Shown here in pieces: positions 1 through 6,806 of a stretch of DNA of 10,386 bases. Below the pieces are notes generated by a model that was not told the origin of the DNA, searched no databases, and saw only the letters and a list, made by a program, of their open reading frames with translations. Made by a program: the position numbers and the translations under genes. Where the stretch lies: NCBI GenBank assembly GCA_934646845.1, contig CAKUEV010000052.1, positions 1 through 10,386 on the forward strand, in the 5' to 3' direction. Each line of letters opens with the position of its first letter. The stretch's first letter is position 1. The stretch comes from an uncultured Slackia sp. Its GTDB lineage: Bacteria > Actinomycetota > Coriobacteriia > Coriobacteriales > Eggerthellaceae.

Positions 1-1924
1 CGGGCGCCAGCGCGGGCGCGGATGCGACGGGGGCAGCGCCACCAGCCGCAGATCCCTGAGTCACGCGGAACGGAACAGGGCCGCCGAATGACGCGGAAAG
101 CGCCGACTCGATTGCGGCGGTAATGTCAGGTTTCTGAGCGGCAGAAAACGCGAACGAATTCTCGGGCGAGAATTCGATGGCAATTCCCGACGCATCAGGC
201 TCGGCCACGATACGCGCCGAAAGCAGCAGCGCGCCATAAGCGGCTCGCTGGCGCTTCAAATCGGCAAGCGCGGTTTGCCATCCGCGCTGCAGGGCGGCCG
301 GGTTGGAAAGTTTCGCCTTCACGTCGCTCGACGCAACGGCGGGAGCAGCAGAAACAGCGGCAGGCGCCGCAGCGCGCGCTGGTGCCGCAGCTTGAGCCTG
401 CGGAGCAAAGCCTTGCGACTGCGGCTGAGCTTGAGGAACAACCGTACGTTGGGCGCGGCGACGCTCGAGCTGGGCGCGAAATTCCGCCGCCTTGTCAACC
501 ATGGCAGCACCCTGCGAAGCAGGCTGGGCCGCCGGCTGCGTTTGCGCAGGTCGCTGGATGGGACGCTGGAATTGGCTAGCTTGGGCAGGCGACGACGGCG
601 CGGCAGGCTGGGCTGCCGTAGGTTGAACTTGGGCGGGCGACGGGGCCGCTGCGGGCTGGGCGGCTACAGCGGGAGCCGCAACGGGCTGTCTATACCCTGC
701 ATTCGCCGCGGGAGGAACGCTCGCCGGCTGCTGCGCCATGGCGGCAGGCTGAGCTGCAGCAGGTGCCGCAACCGCGCCCTGCGCCAGCGCGCGCTCGAGT
801 ACTTCGACGCGCGCAGCGAGCGATTCAAGCGTAAGGTCGCTTTGTGGACGCACCATGCGCGTGAGGCCGATCTCAAACGACAGGCGCGGATTGGTCGACG
901 TGCGCAATTCCGTATTCAAATCGCCCAGCACGCGCAAGATATACGCGAGGCGATCGATTCCAAACATTTGAGCCTCGCCCGACATGCGCGGCAGCGAGCT
1001 TTGCGGCGCGTTCACGGCAACCGCCCCATCGGTGAGCGACAGCACATACAAATCGCGCACGTACGCGGCCAAGTCGCGCACAAATCGAGCCAAGTCGGCA
1101 CCCGTTTCCACATATTCGGAAACCCAGGTAAAGCACGCCGCCGCATCGCGCGTGGCAATCGATCGAACAATGCCACTCATATCGTCGACGTCGAGCGAGC
1201 CCAGAACATCGTTGGCAACTTCCATGGTCACGTTGCCGTCGCCGAACGCGATAAGCTGTTCGAGCATGGTAAGCGCATCGCGCATTCCGCCCTGGGCACG
1301 ATGGGCCACCAAATCGAGGGCGTCGCCTTCGAACTGCACGTCTTCCGCCGTGCACACGGCACCAAGGCGGGCAATGATTTCCTCGTTGCTCAGACGATGG
1401 AAATCGAAGCGCTGGCAGCGCGATTGGATGGTTTCGGGAACTTTTTGGGGGTCGGTGGTGCACATGATGAACACCACGTGGCTCGGGGGCTCTTCGAGCG
1501 TTTTCAGCAGCGCGTTGAACGCCGCGATCGAGAGCATGTGAACCTCGTCGATGATATAGACTTTGTAGCGCCCGCGCGTGGGAGCATATTGAACGCGACC
1601 GATAATTTCCTCGCGCACATTATCGACGCCCGTGCGGCTTGCCGCGTCGAGCTCGTAGACATCGGGATGGTTGCCCTCGGCAATGGCGAGGCACTGTTCG
1701 CATGTGCCATCGGGAGCGGGCGTGGGCCCCTTCTCGCACAAAAGCGCCTTGGCGAGCAGGCGCGCCGTCGTGGTTTTGCCCGTGCCGCGGGGGCCGCAGA
1801 ACATGTAGGCGTGACCCACTTTGTCTTGCTCGATGGCGTTTTTCAGCGTGCGCTCGATATGGGTTTGGCCCACCACGTCTTCAAACGTTTGCGGGCGGTA
1901 TTTGCGGTATAAGGCTTCCGACAT
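1..1924 (-). CDS. dnaX: DNA polymerase III subunit gamma/tau, 3' end missing
   Basis: This encodes the clamp-loader ATPase that loads the beta sliding clamp and ties the replisome together in the cytoplasm. About 641 codons are visible and the frame is still open at the left edge. The N-terminus MSEALYRKYRPQTF is typical of the family. Walker A GPRGTGKT lies at residues 44-51, Walker B with DEVH at 126-129, sensor 1 around CTTDP 155-159, the SRC arginine finger at 168-170 (R169) and sensor 2 GGMRDAL at 212-218. The zinc module has C63, C75 and C78, but the usual second Cys is Asp (D72). Residues about 385-520 are a low-complexity Ala/Pro/Gln linker, followed by the start of a C-terminal domain. 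The ATG at 1924 is preceded by GAAGGA with 8 nt spacing. I see no A-rich slippery heptamer of the E. coli type, so a frameshifted gamma form is not evident. Confidence 0.97.
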   Translation of the reverse strand, partial: MSEALYRKYRPQTFEDVVGQTHIERTLKNAIEQDKVGHAYMFCGPRGTGKTTTARLLAKALLCEKGPTPAPDGTCEQCLAIAEGNHPDVYELDAASRTGVDNVREEIIGRVQYAPTRGRYKVYIIDEVHMLSIAAFNALLKTLEEPPSHVVFIMCTTDPQKVPETIQSRCQRFDFHRLSNEEIIARLGAVCTAEDVQFEGDALDLVAHRAQGGMRDALTMLEQLIAFGDGNVTMEVANDVLGSLDVDDMSGIVRSIATRDAAACFTWVSEYVETGADLARFVRDLAAYVRDLYVLSLTDGAVAVNAPQSSLPRMSGEAQMFGIDRLAYILRVLGDLNTELRTSTNPRLSFEIGLTRMVRPQSDLTLESLAARVEVLERALAQGAVAAPAAAQPAAMAQQPASVPPAANAGYRQPVAAPAVAAQPAAAPSPAQVQPTAAQPAAPSSPAQASQFQRPIQRPAQTQPAAQPASQGAAMVDKAAEFRAQLERRRAQRTVVPQAQPQSQGFAPQAQAAAPARAAAPAAVSAAPAVASSDVKAKLSNPAALQRGWQTALADLKRQRAAYGALLLSARIVAEPDASGIAIEFSPENSFAFSAAQKPDITAAIESALSASFGGPVPFRVTQGSAAGGAAPVASAPALAP

Positions 1925-1980
1925 CGCGTAGGTCCTTCGCGTTCGTGTGCGGCGCTCGCAGCGCCTTGTGCATTCCGCCC

Positions 1981-2017
1981 TATTATAGAAGAAGCGCCCG
2001 GGGTTGCCGGACGCTTC
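1981..2017 (-). terminator. Intrinsic terminator of the WG-protein/lipoprotein operon
   Basis: Positions 2007-2017 pair with 1991-2001 in an 11-bp stem with one mismatch (core GAAGCG-CCGG) and a 5-nt loop at 2002-2006. On the minus strand the stem is followed by TTCTATAATA, a moderately U-rich tail. It lies 36 bases past the lipoprotein stop codon, the expected place for a terminator. Confidence 0.7.
1982..1987 (-). promoter_or_regulatory. Candidate -10 box for dnaX
   Basis: The minus strand reads TATAAT here, a perfect -10 hexamer about 58 bases upstream of the dnaX start. No convincing -35 is present at 16-18 bp, because that stretch is occupied by the terminator hairpin of the upstream operon. 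It also forms part of the A/T-rich tail after that hairpin, so it could be only a terminator tail. Confidence 0.45.
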
Positions 2018-2052
2018 TGAAAGAGTTCGCCGTATTGATAGAAGCTCGCTCG

Positions 2053-3102
2053 CTAGATTTTCTTCGAGATAACGCTACCGCAAGTATAGGACGCATCGTC
2101 GGTTTGCACCGATGCGTTGTAGGCAATCGTCCAATCCTCGTTGTACCCGTCGCCGCCGGCAAATATGCCTACGACCATCGGCTTGCCGTTTGAGGCCGTG
2201 CCCGTAAGCGTTGCCGTCACACGATGATCACCCTGCTCGGTGGGTGCAGAATACAGCGTGCCTTTCACGGTGGCATCGAGTGTGACATCGGTATCGTCGG
2301 TAACGCTTCGCAGAGCGGCAGCGGCGGCATGGTTGGAATGCTTGCCGCGCGTCCACGTGACGTTCGCGGTTACTTCGCCTGTTTTCTCATCGAGGCTCAC
2401 GATATCAATCTTGGTAAGGCAGCCGCCCTTGTCGGTATCGGCGGAGAACTGATCATACGTCGCCACGAGCGGGCTGTAGCTCACAGTGGCAGAGTCGTTT
2501 GCGCTCGCATCGGGCGCCCACGACGCGCCATCGAAGCGATAAACGTATTTCACGTCGCCCTGCACGCTTTCAAACCATTCGGGCTCGTACGCCACCGAAA
2601 CCGTGCACGTTTGGGCATCTTCATCGAAATCGACGCTTTGGATATTTTCCAAATCAGACGAGCTCAACGTGCCCTGAGGGTCATATACGATACCCGAAAT
2701 GGCCTTCGTCGAAGCGTTCGACGTCTCGAAGTTCGGCACATAGGAATCGCCGTCTTTCGCGTAGGTGGCCACAACGTCCATCGTGGTGCGGAAGGCGCTG
2801 TTCTCAAACGTCGCCTTGGCATTGAACACATTCGCACCGTCGTCAGCCACGTGGGAATCGGAAACATCGAACGCGGTGAGCGCATAATCGTCGTTGTCAA
2901 CGTAAGGGCTTTGCACCAAAACGCCATCGGCTACCAAAGACTCTTCGTTCGCCTCGAAATCGCTTTGCACCTGCGACTGTTCAACCTCCACCTTTGCAGA
3001 AGCGCAGCCGGCAAGGGCCGCAAGCGCGCAGGCTGCAAAAGCAATCGCCACCGCAGAACGCAGCCATGAGGCATGGCTCATATTCAAACGCTTCATTTGC
3101 AT
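2053..3102 (-). CDS. Putative secreted lipoprotein of unknown function
   Basis: I do not recognise this 349-residue family. A signal peptide with hydrophobic core (residues about 15-31) ends in the lipobox LAGC at 30-33, so the mature protein should begin at lipidated Cys33 on the outer face of the membrane. The rest is acidic, Ser/Thr/Asp-rich and probably beta-strand-rich. Two segments, about 93-131 and 166-204, share a pattern of aromatic residues around an F....D....Y..DG.S..P core, suggesting a duplicated domain; a third, looser unit lies near 243-320. Mature Cys residues occur at 166, 228 and 341. The ATG at 3102 forms TGATG with the stop codon of the upstream WG-repeat gene, with GGGAG 5 nt upstream, which indicates translational coupling. 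The ATG at 3096 is an alternative start, 11 nt from the same Shine-Dalgarno. A longer in-frame start at 3147 would put a non-signal extension in front of the signal peptide and is unlikely. Confidence 0.85.
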   Translation of the reverse strand: MQMKRLNMSHASWLRSAVAIAFAACALAALAGCASAKVEVEQSQVQSDFEANEESLVADGVLVQSPYVDNDDYALTAFDVSDSHVADDGANVFNAKATFENSAFRTTMDVVATYAKDGDSYVPNFETSNASTKAISGIVYDPQGTLSSSDLENIQSVDFDEDAQTCTVSVAYEPEWFESVQGDVKYVYRFDGASWAPDASANDSATVSYSPLVATYDQFSADTDKGGCLTKIDIVSLDEKTGEVTANVTWTRGKHSNHAAAAALRSVTDDTDVTLDATVKGTLYSAPTEQGDHRVTATLTGTASNGKPMVVGIFAGGDGYNEDWTIAYNASVQTDDASYTCGSVISKKI

Positions 3103-4523
3103 CACAACTCCCACGACGCAACCCAAAGACCCTGGGCATTCATCCAACCTTCTGAGGTGACCGACGCGGCACCGCCCCTCGCTTCGGCAGTACCGTACAC
3201 AAGACCGCCTGCGGCAACAAGGGATTGATCGTCAGAATTGAAGTTATCCAAACGAGGAACGGCCGTCCATGCGCCGGAATCGTCGATGATGCCCCAATCG
3301 CCCGTCGCGAAATCTTTTGCATACGCCATGCCATCCGCAAACGGCTGGGCGTCCGAAAAGAGCGGCTGAATCTTCCATTCGCCCGATTTCGCATCAAGAT
3401 AGCCCCACAGGCCCGAAACCGAATCCTGGGCAGCAACCATTCCGCCGCCCGCATGGTTGATGCCGCCCCACAAATCGACAAGCGTTGCCCATTGCGTAGA
3501 CTTCGCTGTCGGGTCTTTCACAAGGGCGCCCGTTTTGTCGATAAGGCCATATGCCGTAGTGCCATCCATGCCAGTGTAACCTGCTTCGGCCCACATGTCG
3601 TTGCCCTGCAACCTTATAGTGGCATATCCGTCGTAAAAAGGCCCCGCGGCAGCAATGCTCACGCCATCGTGGCCAGAACTCGCGCTGAGTGCTTCATTGC
3701 CTTTGCTGTCAACGTAGACGGCCTTGCCATCTTTGATGCCTTCGAAGCCCACGCCATCGTGGAAGAAAATAGGCTGCTTATAGCAATAGCGATCGGTTTC
3801 AGTAGAGCTTTTCGCCGAGTTGAGCGCCCACGCACCGTTCTTATCAATCGCGGCATAGGAATTATTGTGTTTGATGCCGTTTTTCTCGTCGTCGAGCTTG
3901 CCCGAAACGAAGGCCACGCCATCGCTGAACGACGTGGCGGCAATATATCCGCTCGCTACGAGTTCGCCTTGGGCATTTACGTAACCTGCGCCCTTATCCT
4001 CGGAATACACCAGGCCAAGCCCGTCGCTGAACATGCGCGCCTGTTCGTATTCGGGCTCGATAACCCATTCGCCCGACTTGTCGATATAGCCCCATTTTTC
4101 GGTATCGGGGTCTTGCGCGGGGAACGGATCATCGTTCATCACGCCGCCCGGCAAATCATAGGCGCATCCAAAATCGGGAAAATAGGACTTTGACCCATTG
4201 TTCGGCGAATACGTCGTCACAAGGCTGGGCGATTGCCCTGGCAAACTCCCAAGCGACTCGAACTGGCACGGAATCACTTGCGTCCCAGCCGCGTCGACAA
4301 AGCCCCATAAATTCGTTTCGGAATCTCGCACCGCATATAAATAGCTGGCGTTTTGCGTACCCTGCGCGCTTGCCGCCTGCGATTGGGACTCCGTTTCAGA
4401 AGCGTACGCCACCTGATTGCACGTCACTCCCGCAGTCAAGCAGGCTGCGGCGAGCATGCATACAACAGAAATGCCAGCAGCTGCAAAGTCGCGCGTATGC
4501 AGTGCATTTTTCGCAACGCTCAT
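3102..4523 (-). CDS. Secreted WG-repeat protein
   Basis: This 473-residue protein begins with a signal peptide (basic N-terminus, hydrophobic core about 13-33, likely cleavage near AYAS at 39-42), so it is exported. The mature part consists of WG-type repeats, seen at 71-77 (NLWGFVD), 143-148 (KWGYID), 180-184, 223-227, 269-273, 325-329 (YGLID), 372-376 (LWGYLD), 409-414 (DWGIID) and 459-462. Each is followed by a D/K-x-G-x-W-V segment and several by F-x-D-G. Such repeats are beta-rich; the family has no assigned enzymatic activity and is usually thought to mediate binding. The ATG at 4523 is chosen because GGTGGG lies 7 nt upstream. A GTG at 4535 in the same frame would leave the Shine-Dalgarno too close. 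The gene is the first of a two-gene operon, with the lipoprotein start overlapping its stop codon. Confidence 0.88.
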   Translation of the reverse strand: MSVAKNALHTRDFAAAGISVVCMLAAACLTAGVTCNQVAYASETESQSQAASAQGTQNASYLYAVRDSETNLWGFVDAAGTQVIPCQFESLGSLPGQSPSLVTTYSPNNGSKSYFPDFGCAYDLPGGVMNDDPFPAQDPDTEKWGYIDKSGEWVIEPEYEQARMFSDGLGLVYSEDKGAGYVNAQGELVASGYIAATSFSDGVAFVSGKLDDEKNGIKHNNSYAAIDKNGAWALNSAKSSTETDRYCYKQPIFFHDGVGFEGIKDGKAVYVDSKGNEALSASSGHDGVSIAAAGPFYDGYATIRLQGNDMWAEAGYTGMDGTTAYGLIDKTGALVKDPTAKSTQWATLVDLWGGINHAGGGMVAAQDSVSGLWGYLDAKSGEWKIQPLFSDAQPFADGMAYAKDFATGDWGIIDDSGAWTAVPRLDNFNSDDQSLVAAGGLVYGTAEARGGAASVTSEGWMNAQGLWVASWEL

Positions 4524-4562
4524 GTGCGTTCCCACCTTCCCTTCGTCGTTTCCTTTGTCTGC

Positions 4563-4592
4563 ATTATAGAAAGAATGGGTCGGCAGTATTAA
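4563..4592 (-). promoter_or_regulatory. Candidate promoter of the WG-protein/lipoprotein operon
   Basis: On the minus strand a perfect TATAAT (4568-4563) is preceded at 18 bp by TTAATA (4592-4587), which matches 4 of 6 bases of the -35 consensus. The surrounding sequence is A/T-rich compared with the genes. The predicted transcript would begin about 30 bases upstream of the ATG at 4523, leaving room for the Shine-Dalgarno. Confidence 0.6.
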
Positions 4593-4717
4593 GCGATTTT
4601 AAGCGGGTAAATTTATTTTTTACCTTAGCCATGCCTTCGAAACGCCTTTTCGCAAACAATACGCCCAGAAAGAAAGCACCGTAGCGAAGAACGCACGCCG
4701 CACGCACTCCCGCCAAT

Positions 4718-4748
4718 GCAAAAGGCGCGCCCCGAGGAGCGCGCCTTT
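4718..4748 (-). terminator. Intrinsic terminator downstream of dedA
   Basis: AAAGGCGCGC (4739-4748 read on minus) pairs perfectly with GCGCGCCTTT (4721-4730) around an 8-nt loop. On the minus strand the stem ends in TTTTGC, a short U tract, about 75 bases beyond the dedA stop. The A-run on the other side gives it weak potential in the plus direction too. The remaining bases between the WG-protein promoter and this hairpin hold nothing I can support. Confidence 0.75.
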
Positions 4749-4823
4749 CAATATGTATATAGAGGTATGGTGCAACCAAGTCGCGTTATTCGCACGTTCG
4801 AAATGCGTTGCGGCAAAGCAGCG

Positions 4824-5507
4824 TTATTTCGCGTGCTTGGCGTTCTTCGTTTTGTCGCCCTTCTTCGAACTCATCGCCGCTTTCACCGCGCCGATAAACG
4901 CAGGCGCCACCGATACGGCGACAATGCCCAAAACGATGACCTCGAAATGGTCCTGCACAAACGGGATGCCGCCGAAGAAATAGCCCACGAGCACGAACAG
5001 GCTTACCCACGAAATACCGCCAATAGCGTTGAACAAGGTGAACTTGCCGAAATTCATGTGGCCCGTACCCGCGATGAACGGTGCGAACGTGCGGAAGAAC
5101 GGCATGAAACGCGTAATGACGATGGTGAGGCCGCCGTATTTCGCGAAGAAGTGGTCGAGCTTGGCCATGCGCTCGGGCGTGAGCGCCTTGATTTTGCCGG
5201 AATCGATGATGCGCGCGCCGAAGAAGCGGGCAATCCAGTAGTTCGACGTGTTGCCCAAAATGGCGGCCACGTAGAACACGATAAGCGTGGCCCAAATATT
5301 CAAGCCGCCACCGTCGGCGGAAAACACGCCCGCCGCGAACAGGAGCGAGTCACCCGGCAAAAACGGGAAGAACACCAAGCCCGTTTCGATGAACACGATA
5401 AGGAACAGCGGCGTATACACCCACACCGCACCAAGCGAGATAATCCAGCCCGCAATGGCTCCGCGCGGGTCGGAAAGCAAGTTCAAGAAGAATTGAATGA
5501 CGTTCAC
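4824..5507 (-). CDS. DedA family (VTT domain) membrane protein
   Basis: DedA proteins are polytopic inner-membrane proteins needed for envelope integrity; several act as undecaprenyl-phosphate or other lipid flippases driven by the ion gradient (known for relatives, inferred here). The 227-residue length is typical. The family hallmarks are visible: FIETG with acidic E41, PGDS with D53, and YGG...TRFMPFFRTFAPFIAG at about 124-147 with the two conserved arginines R133 and R139 in the re-entrant region, followed by GG.SW at 163-167. Hydrophobic segments lie near 20-60, 70-98, 125-147, 160-180 and 185-210. The C-terminus is a basic, Lys-rich tail. GTG at 5507 is chosen as start because AAAGG lies 6 nt upstream; the frame stays open to 6179, but that extension crosses the ffs gene. 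A weak promoter (TTGCAA/TATCGT, 19-bp spacing, 5538-5568) lies between the ffs terminator and the start. The exact substrate cannot be told from sequence. Confidence 0.93.
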   Translation of the reverse strand: MNVIQFFLNLLSDPRGAIAGWIISLGAVWVYTPLFLIVFIETGLVFFPFLPGDSLLFAAGVFSADGGGLNIWATLIVFYVAAILGNTSNYWIARFFGARIIDSGKIKALTPERMAKLDHFFAKYGGLTIVITRFMPFFRTFAPFIAGTGHMNFGKFTLFNAIGGISWVSLFVLVGYFFGGIPFVQDHFEVIVLGIVAVSVAPAFIGAVKAAMSSKKGDKTKNAKHAK

Positions 5508-5585
5508 GATTGACCTTTCATCTGGGGCGACCTGAAAACGATAGCCCGAAGGCGTCGTTGCCTTGCAAAACGTTACCCCGATTTT

Positions 5586-5614
5586 GCAAAAAGAGGGGCC
5601 TTGAAGGCCCCTCT
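5586..5614 (-). terminator. Intrinsic terminator of ffs
   Basis: AGAGGGGCC and GGCCCCTCT form a perfect 9-bp stem (5606-5614 with 5592-5600) around a 5-nt loop. On the minus strand it is followed by TTTTGC. It begins a few bases past the closing stem of the SRP RNA, so it ends that transcript and insulates dedA from it. Confidence 0.88.
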
Positions 5615-5620
5615 GAACAC

Positions 5621-5736
5621 ACCAATGCCTTGGATAGGCGTGGGCGCTCGCCAGAGGCCCCTTATGGCTGCTTCGTCCCCGACCTGACCAGGTTCGGAAC
5701 ATGGCGCCGCCCAAGCCCATCCAAGGCATTTGGAAC
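5621..5736 (-). ncRNA. ffs: Signal recognition particle RNA, small bacterial (4.5S-like)
   Basis: This is the RNA scaffold that binds Ffh and directs nascent membrane and secreted proteins to FtsY. The minus strand at 5689-5666 carries the conserved domain IV core GGTCAGGTC...GAAGCAGCC. Aligned to the usual core, the C-G pair closing the apical loop is a G-C pair and the tetraloop is GGGA, still of GNRA type; such a compensatory change supports a real RNA. The ends close in a 12-bp perfect helix (5719-5730 with 5624-5635). The ends given are estimates from that helix and from the position of the promoter and terminator. The length of about 115 nt fits the small SRP RNA without an Alu domain. 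Confidence 0.93.
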
Positions 5737-5742
5737 TTGCCC

Positions 5743-5748
5743 AGTATA
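5743..5748 (-). promoter_or_regulatory. -10 box of ffs
   Basis: The minus strand reads TATACT (5 of 6 matches to consensus), placed so that transcription would begin at about 5736-5737, which agrees with the 5' end predicted from the SRP RNA helix. No good -35 is visible at the usual distance (CTGCGT at 5771-5766). Confidence 0.6.
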
Positions 5749-5875
5749 CCCGAGCCGCCAACACGACGCAGCCCCCATTTCCCGCGCGACAAAAAACCCA
5801 CGGACTTCGCAAGCGACAACAAGGCGGTCGCGCAAGACCGGGCGGCGCAGGGCGCGAGAAAGGCGCCACGCCATG

Positions 5876-5908
5876 CGCCTGAGCCTTCGCCTTCGCCTGA
5901 GCCTTCGC
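5876..5908 (+). repeat. Tandem 15-bp direct repeat upstream of crcB
   Basis: CGCCTGAGCCTTCGC occurs twice, at 5876-5890 and 5894-5908, an 18-bp period with CTT between copies. The second copy overlaps the place where the -35 element of the crcB promoter should be. It may be a slippage product or a pair of protein-binding sites. The rest of the intergenic stretch from about 5750 to 5875 shows no gene or clear motif. Confidence 0.75.
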
Positions 5909-5915
5909 GTTGCGC

Positions 5916-5921
5916 TATACT
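5916..5921 (+). promoter_or_regulatory. Candidate -10 box of the crcB pair
   Basis: TATACT (5 of 6 to consensus) lies 21 bases before the first crcB start, so the 5' leader would be only about 15 nt and includes the Shine-Dalgarno GAAAGGGG at 5931-5938. The -35 region (TTCGCC at 5892-5897, 18-bp spacing) is weak. The leader is far too short for a fluoride riboswitch unless a promoter lies further upstream. Confidence 0.5.
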
Positions 5922-5942
5922 CTCGCCGTTGAAAGGGGTCGC

Positions 5943-6416
5943 ATGAACACGCACGAACATAATTCGCATATCGCGCTTGCGACTCGGCATGCGCTTTCCG
6001 ACCCCCACGCCCTTACGCCGCTCGTTTTGCTCATGGGCTTTTTGGGCGCTTCCCTTCGCTATGCGCTCGAGATGGCCCTGCCCGCACAAGGAGGCTTTCC
6101 CGTAGCAACACTTGCCGTGAACATCTTCGGGTGCTTCACCTTGGAAATCATCAATCAATATGTTGGCCGGCGCACGCAACTGCCTGCGCCCCTCGTGAAA
6201 TCAATGGGCGTTGGACTCGTGGGCGCGTTCACCACCATTTCCGCATTCTCGACCGAGAGCCTCACGTTCCTGCAGGCCGGGCGCTACGGGATTTTCGCGG
6301 TGTACATGGCCGCGACCATCGCGACCACATTTGTTGCAGCGCTTGCCGGGCATCGCGCATCGCGCGCGCTCGAAGTGCATCGCGCGCGGCGGACGGAAGC
6401 GGGCGAGGAAAAATGA
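5943..6416 (+). CDS. crcB: Fluoride ion channel CrcB/Fluc, first subunit
   Basis: CrcB/Fluc proteins are small dual-topology membrane channels that let toxic fluoride leave the cell; two subunits assemble antiparallel. This 157-residue protein has four hydrophobic segments (about 26-45, 52-72, 85-110, 115-137). Family motifs are GASLRYALE (35-43), the conserved pore Asn N60 in VNIFGCF and the phenylalanine-box region GAFTTISAFSTE at 94-105, where the usual FSTFS is altered to ISAFS. A His-rich extension of about 25 residues precedes the first membrane segment. The ATG at 5943 has the Shine-Dalgarno GAAAGGGG just upstream; a longer in-frame start at 5910 would begin upstream of the -10 box. 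Its stop codon overlaps the start of the second crcB (ATGA), so the two subunits are probably made together as a heterodimer, as in many Gram-positive bacteria. Confidence 0.93.
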   Translation: MNTHEHNSHIALATRHALSDPHALTPLVLLMGFLGASLRYALEMALPAQGGFPVATLAVNIFGCFTLEIINQYVGRRTQLPAPLVKSMGVGLVGAFTTISAFSTESLTFLQAGRYGIFAVYMAATIATTFVAALAGHRASRALEVHRARRTEAGEEK

Positions 6417-6790
6417 ACGTGCTCTCGTTTTTGGCGGTAGGCCTCGGCGGCGCACTCGGGGCGCTGTGCCGCCACAAAGCCTCGACCTTCATGAAGCTGA
6501 TTTTCAAAAGCGCGTTTCCTTGGCCCACCTTCTTCATCAACCTGTGCGCATGCACTATTGCAGGCGCGGCGCTCGCCGGGTGCTTGGCGCTGAACCAAAC
6601 CTTTTATACGGCACTGACCATGGGCTTTCTTGGCGGCTTCTCCACGCTTTCGACCATGAATTGCGAGGCCGTCGATCTGGTGCTTGGCGGAAAGCGCGCT
6701 TTGGGCGTTGCATATGTGGCCGCAACCTATGCATGCACGCTTGGTGCCGCGGCGCTTGGGTTCGCTGTGACGCATCACATTCTTTATTAG
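6413..6790 (+). CDS. crcB: Fluoride ion channel CrcB/Fluc, second subunit
   Basis: This 125-residue protein is the partner of the preceding gene. It has GGALGALCRH at 12-21, FPWPTFFINL with the conserved Asn N43, and GGFSTLSTMNCE at 74-85, a variant of the GGFTTFSTFS.E motif in which one of the paired pore phenylalanines is Leu. The Gly usually found three residues after the Asn is Ala (NLCA). The ATG at 6413 overlaps the stop codon of the first subunit by ATGA, and GAGG lies just upstream inside that gene. Differences between the two copies in the pore motifs suggest an obligate heterodimer with unequal subunits. The gene converges on ecfT with only 16 bases between the stop codons and no hairpin. 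Confidence 0.92.
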   Translation: MNVLSFLAVGLGGALGALCRHKASTFMKLIFKSAFPWPTFFINLCACTIAGAALAGCLALNQTFYTALTMGFLGGFSTLSTMNCEAVDLVLGGKRALGVAYVAATYACTLGAAALGFAVTHHILY

Positions 6791-6806
6791 TTTCTTATTG
6801 ATACTT

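Noticed and set aside
275..1912. Long plus-strand frame opposite dnaX (545 codons)
   Set aside because: It is antisense to an unmistakable dnaX, extremely Arg/Gly/Leu-rich, and has no recognisable domain; it is a shadow produced by GC-rich codon bias.
2224..4193. Plus-strand frames opposite the lipoprotein and WG-repeat genes
   Set aside because: They show no ribosome binding sites or domains and are rich in Arg, Ile and His as expected for antisense shadows of these genes.
4564..4779. Minus-strand 71-codon frame between dedA and the WG-protein gene, and the shorter MAKVKNK... frame within it
   Set aside because: The start lies inside the dedA terminator region and the internal ATG has no suitably spaced Shine-Dalgarno; the 3' part overlaps a promoter.
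4716..5513. Plus-strand frame opposite dedA (265 codons)
   Set aside because: It has a charged, Arg/Glu/His-rich, low-complexity composition, is antisense to a clear DedA protein, and starts inside a terminator hairpin.
5740..5942. Fluoride riboswitch upstream of crcB
   Set aside because: No core resembling the crcB motif consensus was found by eye, and the nearest promoter leaves too short a leader.
5508..6179. N-terminal extension of the dedA frame to 451 codons
   Set aside because: The extra frame crosses the ffs gene and its terminator; the GTG at 5507 with AAAGG upstream gives the normal family length.
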